Below the pieces are notes generated by a model. It did not search any database. It saw only the letters and a list, made by a program, of their open reading frames with translations, and was not told the origin of the DNA. Made by a program: the position numbers and the translations under genes. From Terana coerulea (Eukaryota > Basidiomycota > Agaricomycetes > Polyporales > Phanerochaetaceae), in the NCBI GenBank assembly GCA_024811115.1, contig JAKOGH010001195.1:310001-374000 (forward strand): a stretch of 64,000 nt of DNA, given 5' to 3'. Positions 11,993 through 21,367 of the stretch are shown here, piece by piece. Numbering within the stretch: the stretch's first letter is position 1; the number at the start of each line of letters is the position of its first letter.

Positions 11993-12603
11993 ATGTGAGT
12001 CGCAGACGACTCAGCACAAAGCTCCTTGAGCTCACAGATTGTTCCCAGGGTCGTCCTCAACGCTTCTTACCAGGATGCTATCACGAAGGAGAACATTACG
12101 AGGGCGCAGCTGCTTTCCTCTCTCAACGAGGACTGGGAGGCCCAGCGCATCGTCTACGATGAAGTGAAGGCCAAAACTGAGCAGCCTGGCCCGGTAAGGA
12201 CCTTTGACCCATACCTAAGACTTACCTCTCACTTTCTATGTAGAACACCTTCATCGTTGATGTTCGGGAGCCGGAGGAGTATGCTCAAGGCTACATCCCC
12301 ACTGCCAAAAACATCCCTCTCTCAACAATCCTTGCTGGCGGCTTCGCTCTCGAGCCTGAGGAGTTCAAATCGAACTTTGGTTACGACAAGCCAAGCAAGG
12401 ACGCTGAGGTTATCATCTACTGCAAGAAGGGAAAACGCTCTTCCGTCGCGAGCGATTCTGCGAAGAAGGCTGGTTACACGAAGTGAGTGACCACCGCTGT
12501 TTGTGCAAGAACAGGAGCTCACATCTGTCACCAACAAAGTTTGTTCGAATACAAGGGCTCTTGGCTTGACTGGGTGGACAAGGGTGGCGTGAAGGCGCTG
12601 TAA
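11993..12603 (+). CDS. Single-domain rhodanese (sulfurtransferase-like)
   Basis: Rhodanese domain proteins move a sulfur atom through a Cys persulfide. Firm exons are 12049..12193, 12244..12482 and 12540..12603 (TAA). Motifs: FIVDVREPEEYAQGYI at the start of the domain and IIYCKKGKRSS, the active-site loop with the nucleophile Cys, near the end; SWLDWVDKGGV closes the fold. No in-frame ATG lies in the first firm exon. The neatest solution is a start codon split by a 54 nt intron: AT at 11993..11994, donor GTGAGT, acceptor TCCCAG, then G, which gives exactly 150 codons beginning MVVLNASYQ. A longer N-terminus, for example a mitochondrial leader from an upstream exon, cannot be excluded. Confidence 0.85.
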
Positions 12604-13112
12604 ATGGTTCTGGTTTCGCTGTCGATATTTCTTGGGCTGAAAGTTTGGATGCTCTGCTGCCGCGCCGTTCTGTCTTGGACGACTCCTGTTCGTCTCTGTA
12701 TTGATAATAAATGCATTTAATACAACTAGTACGGTTGCATCGTCGAGTTAGCCCAATACGCATGGATTGCCCCTGCGATCATGGGCATTTCGTCATCAAA
12801 ATGGCGAACAGACTCGGGCCAGTGCACCCAAGTTGCAGGCGTCTACGCACGGCACTTACCTACACTCTTACCGCCATGATTGACTCGAGCCACCACCTCT
12901 CATAATCCCATTCCACCTTCCGCGCACGGCTTACAGTGTTATTTCGATGATATGCCGAGCCGTAAAGCCGATGTGATTCTTCTCGTCGCTCGGAGACCGG
13001 GTCGACTCAGCAGCGGCAGCGGGGGAACAAGTCAGACGCCGAAATCGAGAGTCCGTTCCTCAGTGTCTCTCGCTCACCTCAACTCCTGCTCTCCCTCCCG
13101 CCCCGTCCTACA
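12604..13112. other. Intergenic, no gene seen
   Basis: About 500 bases between the rhodanese stop and the PdxT start. Nothing beyond chance frames was recognised. Confidence 0.45.
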
Positions 13113-14059
13113 ATGCAGCCATCAAGTCCAGCACCGAGGCCAGATGTCACTCTCGGCATCTTGGGTGCGTCGCTCCCATCCCGAGGTCGGGCAGGCGAAT
13201 GTAGAGCTGACGGAGGGATGTGTAGCCTTGCAAGGAGCGTTCGCTGAGCACCAGGTTATGTTCCAAAAGGTGGCGGCGAAGCGGAAGGTTGTGATCGCTC
13301 TGATAAGAACACCGGAGGATCTCGACAGGTGCGACGCACTTGTCATCCCAGGTGGCGGTGAGTGCAGCGTTGAATACCCGGTGCACGCAGTGCGGATATT
13401 GATCGTGTGCCCGGGCAGAATCCACCACCATCGCACTCCTGGCTCGGCTGGCAGGATTACTCGAGCCTCTTGCGCAGTTTCTCAAGGAGAAGCCGGTGTG
13501 GGGGACGTGTGCCGGTGCCATCCTTTGTCGCAAGCGGTGGAAAATGCGAAGAAGGGCGGCCAGGAGGTTCTTGGCGGGGTCTCGGTGACGATTGCTCGGA
13601 ATGGGTGGGGCTCTCAAGTACGTCGTAAAGGATGCTATAATAATCGTATAGGAGCTTATATTTCTATAGGTTGAGTCATTCGAGGCTCCGCTTGAGGTCG
13701 AAGGCTTGCGTGAATCAAACCGTCCATTCCATGGCATATTTATCCGTGCTCCAGTGCGTATGTTTTATTCACTCTATACGCTGTGCCGTAACATCTTCAA
13801 CACTCAGGTTGTGTTAACTCTTAACCCATCATTAACGGACCCGCCAATCCAAGTTATATCCCGAATTTCTTCTGGCCTCCTTCCATCATCTATTGAGCCT
13901 TTGGACGAGGATGATACCGATCCACGGGACCCTCGGACCATCGTAGCATTGCGGCAAGGCAAACACCTCTTAACAACCTTCCACCCTGAACTGACCAAAG
14001 ACAATCGTTTCCACGAATACTTCATTACGGAGTGCGTTCTGCCTACAATGAGCACTTGA
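13113..14059 (+). CDS. Pyridoxal 5'-phosphate synthase glutaminase subunit (PdxT/Sno)
   Basis: This class I glutamine amidotransferase releases ammonia from glutamine and channels it to PdxS/Snz for vitamin B6 synthesis in the cytosol. Exons: 13113..13164, 13226..13357, 13419..13617, 13670..13753 and 13808..14059. Diagnostic motifs: LGILALQGAFAEH at the N-terminus, IPGGESTTIALL, the nucleophile elbow WGTCAG (Cys) and the C-terminal HPEL carrying the His-Glu pair. The frame breaks directly after CAGAIL: the TTT run at 13524..13526 appears one T short, and adding one T gives the expected LSQAVENAKKGG and a 239-residue protein. As written the gene would end soon after the active-site Cys. Neighbours give no functional link; PdxS is not in the window. 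Confidence 0.93.
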
Positions 14060-14228
14060 GTTCATCTGCAGCTCTGGAGGTGACATTCGATAGATTTTCC
14101 ATAATATATAGTCCACACATGTACTACTGAACAGAATTATACATATACGTGATGCAAAACATTGTCACAATAGCTACTGCCATCACAGACGGCAGGAAAC
14201 GTCCAGGCTCCTCTATCCTCCTGGAAAA

Positions 14229-15578
14229 TTACTTGAATCCGCCCCAAATATCTCCGAAGACGTCGTCTTTCTTCGCCGGTAAGGAAGATCCAAAGAGGTC
14301 CCCGCCAGCGTTCGCAGTGCTTCCCGAAGACGCCCAGATGTCGTTCGTGTTCATTAAATTCTGCGGTTGAGCAGGTTGGGCAGCTGGGGTTGACCACAAG
14401 TTCGCCTGCGCCTGAGCAGGAGGAGCGTTCCAGCCCGAGTTGACTCCCCAGGCACCAACCCCGATGAACCCACCATACTGGTTTGTTGCGCAGGCGCAGC
14501 CGCCGGCGCTGCAGAGAACTGTCCCCACACATTCTGCTGTGCTGCGGCAGGCGCGGCCGCCGCCATGCTACCGAACTGCCCGAACCCAGACTGCGCTGGA
14601 GCAGCAGCGGCAGGGGTAGAGAAGAGTGACAGGATGTCCTGCTTGACGTCCTTCTTTCGGAGCTTGGCTTTGGGCTGGCGGTGTAGGGTTGTGGAAGTCG
14701 AGGCTGAAGAGGTCGTTGGCAGGAGCTGGTGCAGCAGGGGCTGGCGCGGGAGCGGCGGCTTGTTGTGGAACACCGGCCGGCGCTGCGGGAGCGGGCTGTG
14801 TCCGACCTGCGATGTTGGTTGAAAGGAGCTGATGAGGCTGTGGTTGACGATTCGTGACACCCGCGCGGGAAGAGGCAGTAGAGGACGTTGCTACGTGGGT
14901 AGGGCGAGATGAGGGTGGAGGAAGGGCTGGAGCAGCTGGTTCTGCTGGGGCCTCATGCGCGGCGCCGTCCTCAAGTACAGATGGATCTGAGGGAGGAGGG
15001 CCTTCCATAGCCCATCTTCGTGATTCATACTTGGAACGAATGAAAGATTCCATTTTACTAGACGTCGTATCAGAGCCGCGCCTCAGTTTAGCGTGTGGTA
15101 TTACTCACTGATCTGGCGGGATATGGCCAGCCTTCATATGTGCCTCCCAGTAGATGTTCGCCCGCCGGTTTCCCCACTTCTGTATTGACTTTAGCAGCCA
15201 AGATATCAGTTACGTGGTGAACAAGAGAGTGATGCAGACGTACATTCATTTGCTCCACGGTCCATACATCCAGGTCAACTGACTTCACTTTGCTGATATG
15301 TGTGCCCATGGAACGGTGGATACCAGAGCATCGGATGCATAGAAACACTCCCCTACAGAGAGTTAGCGAAATGGGATTTTCGAGAATATGTGTTGCCTTA
15401 CAGATTCCACGACGCCCACCGAGGGTCTGTAATCGCGTCAGTGATGTTGGAGCTTAAGGTTGTATTGAGACTTACCGTTTCGCTTGCAGTCTGAGCAGAC
15501 TTTATTTTCCGGCTTCTTGAGCAGTTCCCTGAGAGTTTTAGTATGCCTCTCTGTGGTTGCTTTGTCTTGTCTCGACAT
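14229..15578 (-). CDS. ArfGAP of the SMAP/Age2 type
   Basis: Activates GTP hydrolysis on Arf GTPases in vesicle traffic at the Golgi and endosomes. Exons: 15578..15476, 15426..15402 (25 nt), 15352..15244, 15188..15109 and 15057..14229. The zinc finger is CSDC, 16 residues, CIRC, followed by [16 protein letters not shown] with the catalytic Arg, then [20 protein letters not shown]. The long tail is Pro/Ala/Gln rich and holds [12 protein letters not shown] and a Gly-Trp-rich end ([11 protein letters not shown]). Two length changes occur in the tail: one extra base in the TTT run at 14655..14657 and one missing base in the CCCC run at 14459..14462. They cancel, so both ends share one frame and the corrected product has 381 residues. 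It is divergent from the GET2-like gene, 160 bp apart. Confidence 0.92.
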
Positions 15579-15738
15579 TGTGGGATGATGTGGGTGTGGC
15601 GGTGGAAGACACGTCGAAGGCGAGCACCCTGTGCATGCATTCAGCGATTATGGGCGCTTCTCAGTGCGCGCTTCCTACATGTGCCATACGCTGGCACGTT
15701 TGTGCTACTACTACATCCACCACTACCACCGCCAAGCC
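15579..15738. promoter_or_regulatory. Bidirectional promoter region, ArfGAP / GET2-like gene
   Basis: Only 160 bp separate the two start codons of the divergent genes, so both promoters must lie in or overlap this segment. Two genes of membrane traffic share it. Confidence 0.5.
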
Positions 15739-16866
15739 ATGTCTTCAGCTGCTGCAAGGGAAGCGAGGCGGCAAGCAATCCTTAGCCGCAAATCGGATCG
15801 TCTGGCGAAGCTCACAACGTCCGCCCGTGGCGAAGACTCACCTGTGTACAGACATGACGGTACGTCACATCCAGACCCGCATGCGTGTCCGTCGCTAACG
15901 CGTTCTGTATCAGACCCACCGCTGGCAGCCTTGCCAGAAGTACCCAGTACAAGGCAATTCCTAGGCGAAGATACCCCTGCCGGCACCCCACCCTCTATGT
16001 CGCGTAAACCCAGCAGCTCTGGTGGCTCCGGTTTCTCCTCTGCGGGTCTCGGTGCGGGACAGCCCGACCCTGCTGTCTGGTCTGAGGAGCAGCGACAGCT
16101 CATGGCCGCCATAATGGGTGGCGGAAGTCCATTTGGACTACCTGGGCAACCCTCTCAGCCCGCCACGGGTAACGACTTTGCTATCCCGCAGGACAACCCG
16201 CTGGCAGCGCTCATGGCCATGATGCCCCCACCTGGAGCACAAGACGGTGCTGGGATGCCACCTGGGATGATCCCTCCCAACTTTTTTGGACAAGCCCCGC
16301 CGGCAGCAGCACCGAAAGCGAAGACACTGGTGCAGAAGATCATGCCTCTCGTCCACCTCGTAGCAGGTTGGATGTTGCTTGCGTACTTCATCTTCTGGAA
16401 GGAGCCGCAAGCGTACGAGGCAAGACCCGGTGTGGCGGCTTCCTCTGATAGTCAATGGAGTCGCTGGGCGGAGCTTGGATGGAAGAGGCCTGAGGACGGC
16501 TGGGGCGTGCAATTTGTGGTATGTGGCCCCATCGACCTGAATTGTCGGTTGTACTGATCGCCTGTTAGCCCTTATTCTGGGCATTTACAACGTTGACGAT
16601 GGTCCTTCACTCGTGGCGCATATTTAAAGGCCTTGTATGTTGACTCTATCGTTTAATATTCATGCCGCTGACGTCTTCTATAGGACCCTATACGACCGCC
16701 CATGCTCCTTTCCCTCGCACTTCCCCAACTCCCATCCCCGCTGCCATCGCTTATTCTCAATGGCATGAAATATCTGCAGATTGGCAGTGTATTCATCGAC
16801 GATATCGCTGTCCTACTCTTTGGTGTCGGTGTTATTATATGGCTGGCGAGTTGGTTCGCAAACTAG
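15739..16866 (+). CDS. GET complex subunit Get2-like ER membrane protein
   Basis: Get2 (CAMLG in animals) recruits the Get3 ATPase to the ER so that tail-anchored proteins can be inserted. Exons: 15739..15859, 15914..16518, 16569..16634 and 16684..16866; 975 nt, 324 residues, intact. The cytosolic N-terminus has the basic Get3-binding element (EARRQAILSRKSDRLAKL). A Pro/Gly/Met-rich linker follows. Three hydrophobic segments are visible near residues 210-230 (PLVHLVAGWMLLAYFIFW), 265-285 (LFWAFTTLTMVL) and 300-322 (DIAVLLFGVGVIIWLASWF), the topology of the family. Sequence outside the N-terminal motif is poorly conserved in fungi, so identification rests on motif plus topology. Confidence 0.8.
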
Positions 16867-17120
16867 GATTATTGTACTGGGTGTAATGTTCTCTTCATCT
16901 ACGATGTAAAACTGCATAATAGGTTCAGTGTATAACTTATCCTGCCCGTGTGCCGTTTTGTAGCTGAAACTTAGCTTGTACGCGCATCACTACGCGTGGG
17001 CTCCTGGTAAGCTTTCGCGCGTCGCGACACATCACGATACGTGGGTGTATAGACCAACTTGAGTGACATCACGACGGGAAGCGCCAACGGGAATTCACTT
17101 GCTCTGGTACACCGTGCACC

Positions 17121-18923
17121 ATGACTGTACCGCCAGCCAGTGACACCGCCAGCTGGCCTCCGGAAAATCCCACATCTTTCGACAAATGCGACTTTATTCC
17201 TTGCCAAACCAACACGAATGTGGAGATGGCAGCTGAACCTATTCGACTCAAATATTGCAAAGGCTGCTACCTCAGCCGCTATTGCGTGAAGCTCTTATTG
17301 TTCTTAATGTTGAGCTGTACTGAGTCGCCTCTTAAGTCTGTAGAATGCCAGAGGAGTGATTGGACTAACCACAAAGTCTATTGTAAGCGGCATAGATGCA
17401 ACCGCGACTCGCTGGACAACGGGTGGAAGGACTTGCACGCGAAGTTGCCCGCATGGCACCACAAGCACCAAGCTGCGCTGCGTGACGCCCTCGTCGCGTC
17501 TCTACTTCTCAACAACCACCAGAACGCTCATCAGTCTACGGCTCTGCACATCGTTCTCTGGTTTGAAGCGGACCAGGAGATTTCTAAATGCATGACCGTC
17601 AATAGCGTCCTGTGTGTAAGGCTTCAGGAACGTGCTGCTGCAGACCCCAAATGGGCTGAATTTGAACAGTCCAGGCGGCATTGCGATAAGCAGGTGAAAG
17701 AACTGGGGAGCTGGCGTGTTCCACGGTGCCGGCTTGGTTATGCTCTCTATCAAGCACCGAGCCGACCCACACGGCGACGCGAACTACGCAATTCCTCTGC
17801 CCATACCAAGCAGCGCCGTTCACGAGAACCCAGATCCTTACTGGGAAGCCCTCCTAGCCATTAGGCTGCGTAAAGGCTCTTACCTTGACCCTGATGACCC
17901 CGACGTCTGGGAGGAGGTTCTGCAGAAACACGCTAATTCAGCCGCACCGGGAACGGATTCCGGTTTGAACGCGAGCATCATAGACAGTAATGTGTTCTTC
18001 TCTTCTCTTAATGTTGCAGATTATTGAACTAGTATTTAACTCCAGCAATCACGCTCCGAGAGATGGTAACGGACGAATTCCGGGTCAAGTTCAAGTGCAA
18101 TATCACGTCGGACGAACAGAAACAAGCTATCGCAAAACTACTACATTACATCTCAGTCATTGCAGGTGGCTCGGCGGAAGTGAAAGAAGCCATAGGCTAT
18201 CGCCAGATAATCCAACCGTTGGCCGTGGGTTACCAACCATAGGACGGTTGGCAAACGGACTCCGCTCTTGACATATGCTACTGGCAGCTCGTTCGGTTGT
18301 ATAGGGTAAGCACTGACGACCTAGCATGATAACTGCTGACCTTTCTTTTGCTTTGTGCTTAGTTCTCCACCCCTTCGCGCATCGAGGAAGCAGAGGCAGG
18401 GCTTAGGTGGATAATCGACACTCATCAAAAGTTAAATCCAGGCAGCCTTGATAACATACCAATGGGGTACCTCGCCGTTGCACTGCGTCGACAACCAGGC
18501 AAAAGAAGCTGAAGCACAAAAGTTGTTTGACATCGCTCTGGCTTTGCCCAAGGGTCGCAATCTCACTTGCGCAGCTCGGGCACGAACAAGGCATATGATC
18601 GGGGAAGCAGAACTCTGGATGAGAGCAAGTTATAGTCGTATGCTCCGACGGATGGGCCAGCCTGAGGCAGCACAGAGACAGGAGGCGCTCTTGGTGTAAG
18701 TCATCATTTCGGTGTCTCTTCCTCATACCTGATCAGCCTCATGATGCGGTTATGCAGGGAGTGTTTGCAATCGACCAACGCGTATGTTTCCTACATACGC
18801 CGGCTGCTACGTGATGATTACGCTCCTAATGAGAGGAATCATGTCATGGAACACCCTGTTGTCGCCAGTTATTTACGGCAACCGAACCTATTCTTTGACT
18901 GGGCACCTTTCCGCAATGTTTGA
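17121..18923 (+). CDS. MYND zinc-finger protein, damaged
   Basis: Proposed exons: 17121..17285, 17337..17986, 18046..18179, 18243..18305, 18363..18695 and 18758..18923. The MYND finger spans the first intron (KYCKGCYLSRYC, then SVECQRSDWTNHKVYC). The rest is an all-helical body of the type in fungal MYND proteins of unknown function. Problems: one extra G in the run 17705..17708 and one extra A in 18501..18504 shift the frame; TAG at 18240..18242 is in frame unless 18180..18242 is a 63 nt intron; TGA at 18921..18923 is followed by the same open frame (PGSPVIVVVGGGPLSCSKC) up to about 19089. The gene is either mis-assembled at several runs or decaying. Its 3' end abuts the transposon at 19098. 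Confidence 0.7.
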
Positions 18924-19097
18924 CAGCAGGTCCCTGGCTCCCCGGTGATTGTCGTAGTGGGAGGCGGTCCTCTATCCTGTTCGAAATGCACAAAAGTCAG
19001 ACAGCACTGGAGGAGTAAGATTATTTACCTTGATCCAGCAAGTTCCCAGAGTTGGAGACAAACACAGCAATATTTGAGTGTAAGTGATATGTAACTA

Positions 19098-19786
19098 TGT
19101 CGGAAAAGCGAGAAATCCTGGTCAGGCATCCCAGGTTCTGAGCGCCTGATATGACCTGACCAGGCGCACGCGGCGAGCTGGTCAGGCATGATCAGGCAAT
19201 ATCAATCACGATCAGGTAGTCATCTGGAACAGTAGCCGTAGATTTCTATTACTTGTACATACTCTATAGATGTCTGGGATGCCTTCCATCCATTTGTTTG
19301 TGTTGCGAAGTGGCTGGAAATGGAGCTCACATTGAGTATATATTCCAAATACGAACACACTGTGATATTGCCCGGCTAGTGTAGTAGTAACGCGTTGCGA
19401 GCCTGTGCACGCGTAGAAGCCTCGGGTTCAATCCGCGGGGTTGCAACAATAATTGCAAGGTTTATTTAGTGAAGTAGTTTGGGATCTCTTATATGTTAAC
19501 AGTAATTACTTATATTACTTACTCGCGAAGCAGTCGCCCCGTTGTCGAGCACAGTGTGCGAGACAGTAGAACGTGATAGTTTACATATATCTTGATATAA
19601 GCCTGATCATACCTTATTTGGCCTGGTCAGACATCATTAGGCTGAGCAGGCGTGGTCAGGCTGGTCAGGCTGATCAGCCCATATGAGGAATTTCTGAGCC
19701 ATATCAGACGCTTGGGCGCCTCCTTGCCATGCCAGGCCTGAGACGGCCTGCTACGGCCTGATATGGATTCTGCGACTTTTCCGACA
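19098..19786. mobile_element. Non-autonomous DNA transposon with TA target site
   Basis: Inverted ends begin TGTCGGAAAAG and end CTTTTCCGACA (11 bases perfect, about 21 with mismatches). Both ends are directly flanked by TA (19096..19097 and 19787..19788), the target duplication of Tc1/mariner-type elements. Inside both arms are many copies of TGGTCAGGC or TGATCAGGC and their complements (for example 19120, 19155, 19179, 19190, 19653, 19662), which look like subterminal transposase sites. It is 689 bp long, has no coding capacity and needs a transposase from elsewhere. It carries a tRNA-like segment in the middle. Confidence 0.65.
19372..19446 (+). other. tRNA-like segment with Pol III B box inside the transposon
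   Basis: GGTTCAATCC at 19425..19434 fits the B-box/T-loop consensus and lies in a GC-rich tRNA-sized stretch. I could not fold a full cloverleaf with matching acceptor arms, so a working tRNA is unlikely; a tRNA-derived relic is more probable. Confidence 0.35.
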
Positions 19787-19788
19787 TA

Positions 19789-20574
19789 CAGCTGTAGCGG
19801 CCCAGTTGCCCTTTGATATTCTTATCTTATCAAAGTTTCTCTCATGCTCACTTCTACTTTTGGGAACGGCGGGCGAGGCGGGCGTCCCTTATCACTTTAT
19901 TGCCTTATTGGGCCTTTCGTGGGCGCCGCACAGGTCGAAATGCTAAGGTTACCCTATGGGCTTTAACCTTGAACATTTCTATGCACAAGGCACAATATGT
20001 GAAGCATATACACTCCCAAGACTACCCAATGCTATGAAAAATTTATTTCACTGCTGAGCCGCTGCCTGAGCTATTTAAAATGTCTGTGACGTGCCGGTGA
20101 CAGAATGCGACGAGTGACTTGGTTGTCACGAGCGCAATTCAAGCGCCCGGAACTGAGGCCCTCGCCGACAAACTTGCTGTATCGCATCTTCACATGCTGG
20201 AGCAGACTTTTTGTGCACTTTGAACAGGATAGTCCTCCACGAGCTGCGCAGTAGCGGCGTCACGGTCTTGTCTCATCTTCTTGGCATGTACTTACACTAT
20301 CAGTAGCCCATCTTCGGGTGATAATGGTTATGATTGGCGTTATTGAATCTGCTTATATGAATGTAGAGTGTACATAGCAGTCAAAGGTCAGAGAGAGAGA
20401 GGCATGTTACGACCCTTAAACAGTGATAATCCAGAACCTTGCGGGAGATTCACGCGCAGTTGTGAAACGTACAGCATTAAGATGAATGATGTGACCGTCC
20501 AGCACATGCTATGGTGAAAGTGAAAGTAACGGTTGTGGGCGCGTATGGCATGCTGGATGGGACTATGGCAGGGA
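19789..20574. other. Intergenic, no supported gene
   Basis: One 74-codon open frame (19813..20037) directly follows the transposon but has no recognised motif. The rest is featureless. Confidence 0.4.
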
Positions 20575-21228
20575 TTATGGCAGGACAGCAGCCGCGCCTG
20601 TCTTGCCTGGGTTGACAACGACTTCGGGAGTATCAATCCTGAAGGGATTTGGTGCCGCTTTGCTGTTCGAGGCCTGAGGCTGTGTCTTCTGAGAACGAGA
20701 CTTTGGTTTTGGAACCTCGACGATGGGCAGTCCTGCAGCAGTTCGCTCTCGCTTCCACTGCTCCCATACTGGACCACCACCGATATCCATGAGCTCTTGT
20801 AGGATTTTGTGGGACCATTGATTCTCTACATTCACACTTCGCGTCGTGCCATCACCTAAACAACCATGAGTTTCCGGACAAACAGGATAGCGGGAAGACG
20901 CACGCAGCTCAAGCGTAAGTTCAGGCTTCCACGTATCTGCCTTCGTCTTCGGCTTTTTGTCTACCTGAATATCCAGCTTCGGATTCGCATACCGTATTCG
21001 CGGAAGATCATTTTGCACGAAGTGTCTGCACATTCTCTGTTTCAGTAAAGCTGAAGCCAAGGCTTCGGTGTCAATGCCATACCTGGCGCCCCAGTGGTCA
21101 TTCCGGTATGCATACGTGATCTTCAGACTTCGGACCTTCGTCAGCTGAGGTTTTGGGTCCGCTTTGAGACTCGCGAGTAACTGCGAAAGCCTGGACGCGA
21201 CGGGCACGAACTTCGCCTTGCGAGGCAT
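20575..21228 (-). CDS. Mitochondrial ribosomal protein of the L51/S25/CI-B8 fold
   Basis: Exons: 21228..21083, 21025..20904 and 20855..20575; 549 nt, 182 residues, intact. An upstream in-frame ATG at 21261 exists, but MPRKAKFVPVASRLSQLL is the natural start. The segment HFVQNDLPRIRYANPKLDIQV is the hallmark of the thioredoxin-like L51/S25/CI-B8 domain, found in small mitoribosomal proteins (mS25, mL43, mL61) and complex I B8. The late VENQWSHKILQELMDIGG fits the mitoribosomal members better than the complex I subunit. Which position in the mitoribosome it fills cannot be settled by eye. It is divergent from the YL1 gene, 139 bp apart. Confidence 0.8.
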   Translation of the reverse strand: MPRKAKFVPVASRLSQLLASLKADPKPQLTKVRSLKITYAYRNDHWGARYGIDTEALASALLKQRMCRHFVQNDLPRIRYANPKLDIQVDKKPKTKADTWKPELTLELRASSRYPVCPETHGCLGDGTTRSVNVENQWSHKILQELMDIGGGPVWEQWKRERTAAGLPIVEVPKPKSRSQKTQPQASNSKAAPNPFRIDTPEVVVNPGKTGAAAVLP

Positions 21229-21367
21229 GGTGGCAGGAAGTGAGTGCTGGGCGCTAAACATTCGCAGTCAGAACGGAGATCCTAGTTTACACTCGGTTTG
21301 GACGTTCTCTCTTACCATCACGCACGCTCAGAGCCGCCACTCTGGTCAGACTCTCGTAGTAGCAGAA
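21229..21367. promoter_or_regulatory. Bidirectional promoter region, mitoribosomal protein / YL1
   Basis: 139 bp between two divergent start codons. No TATA box is obvious, as is common for housekeeping genes. Confidence 0.45.

Noticed and set aside
13147..13737. 196-codon minus-strand open frame
   Set aside because: It lies antisense over the PdxT exons and crosses its introns; a shadow of that gene.
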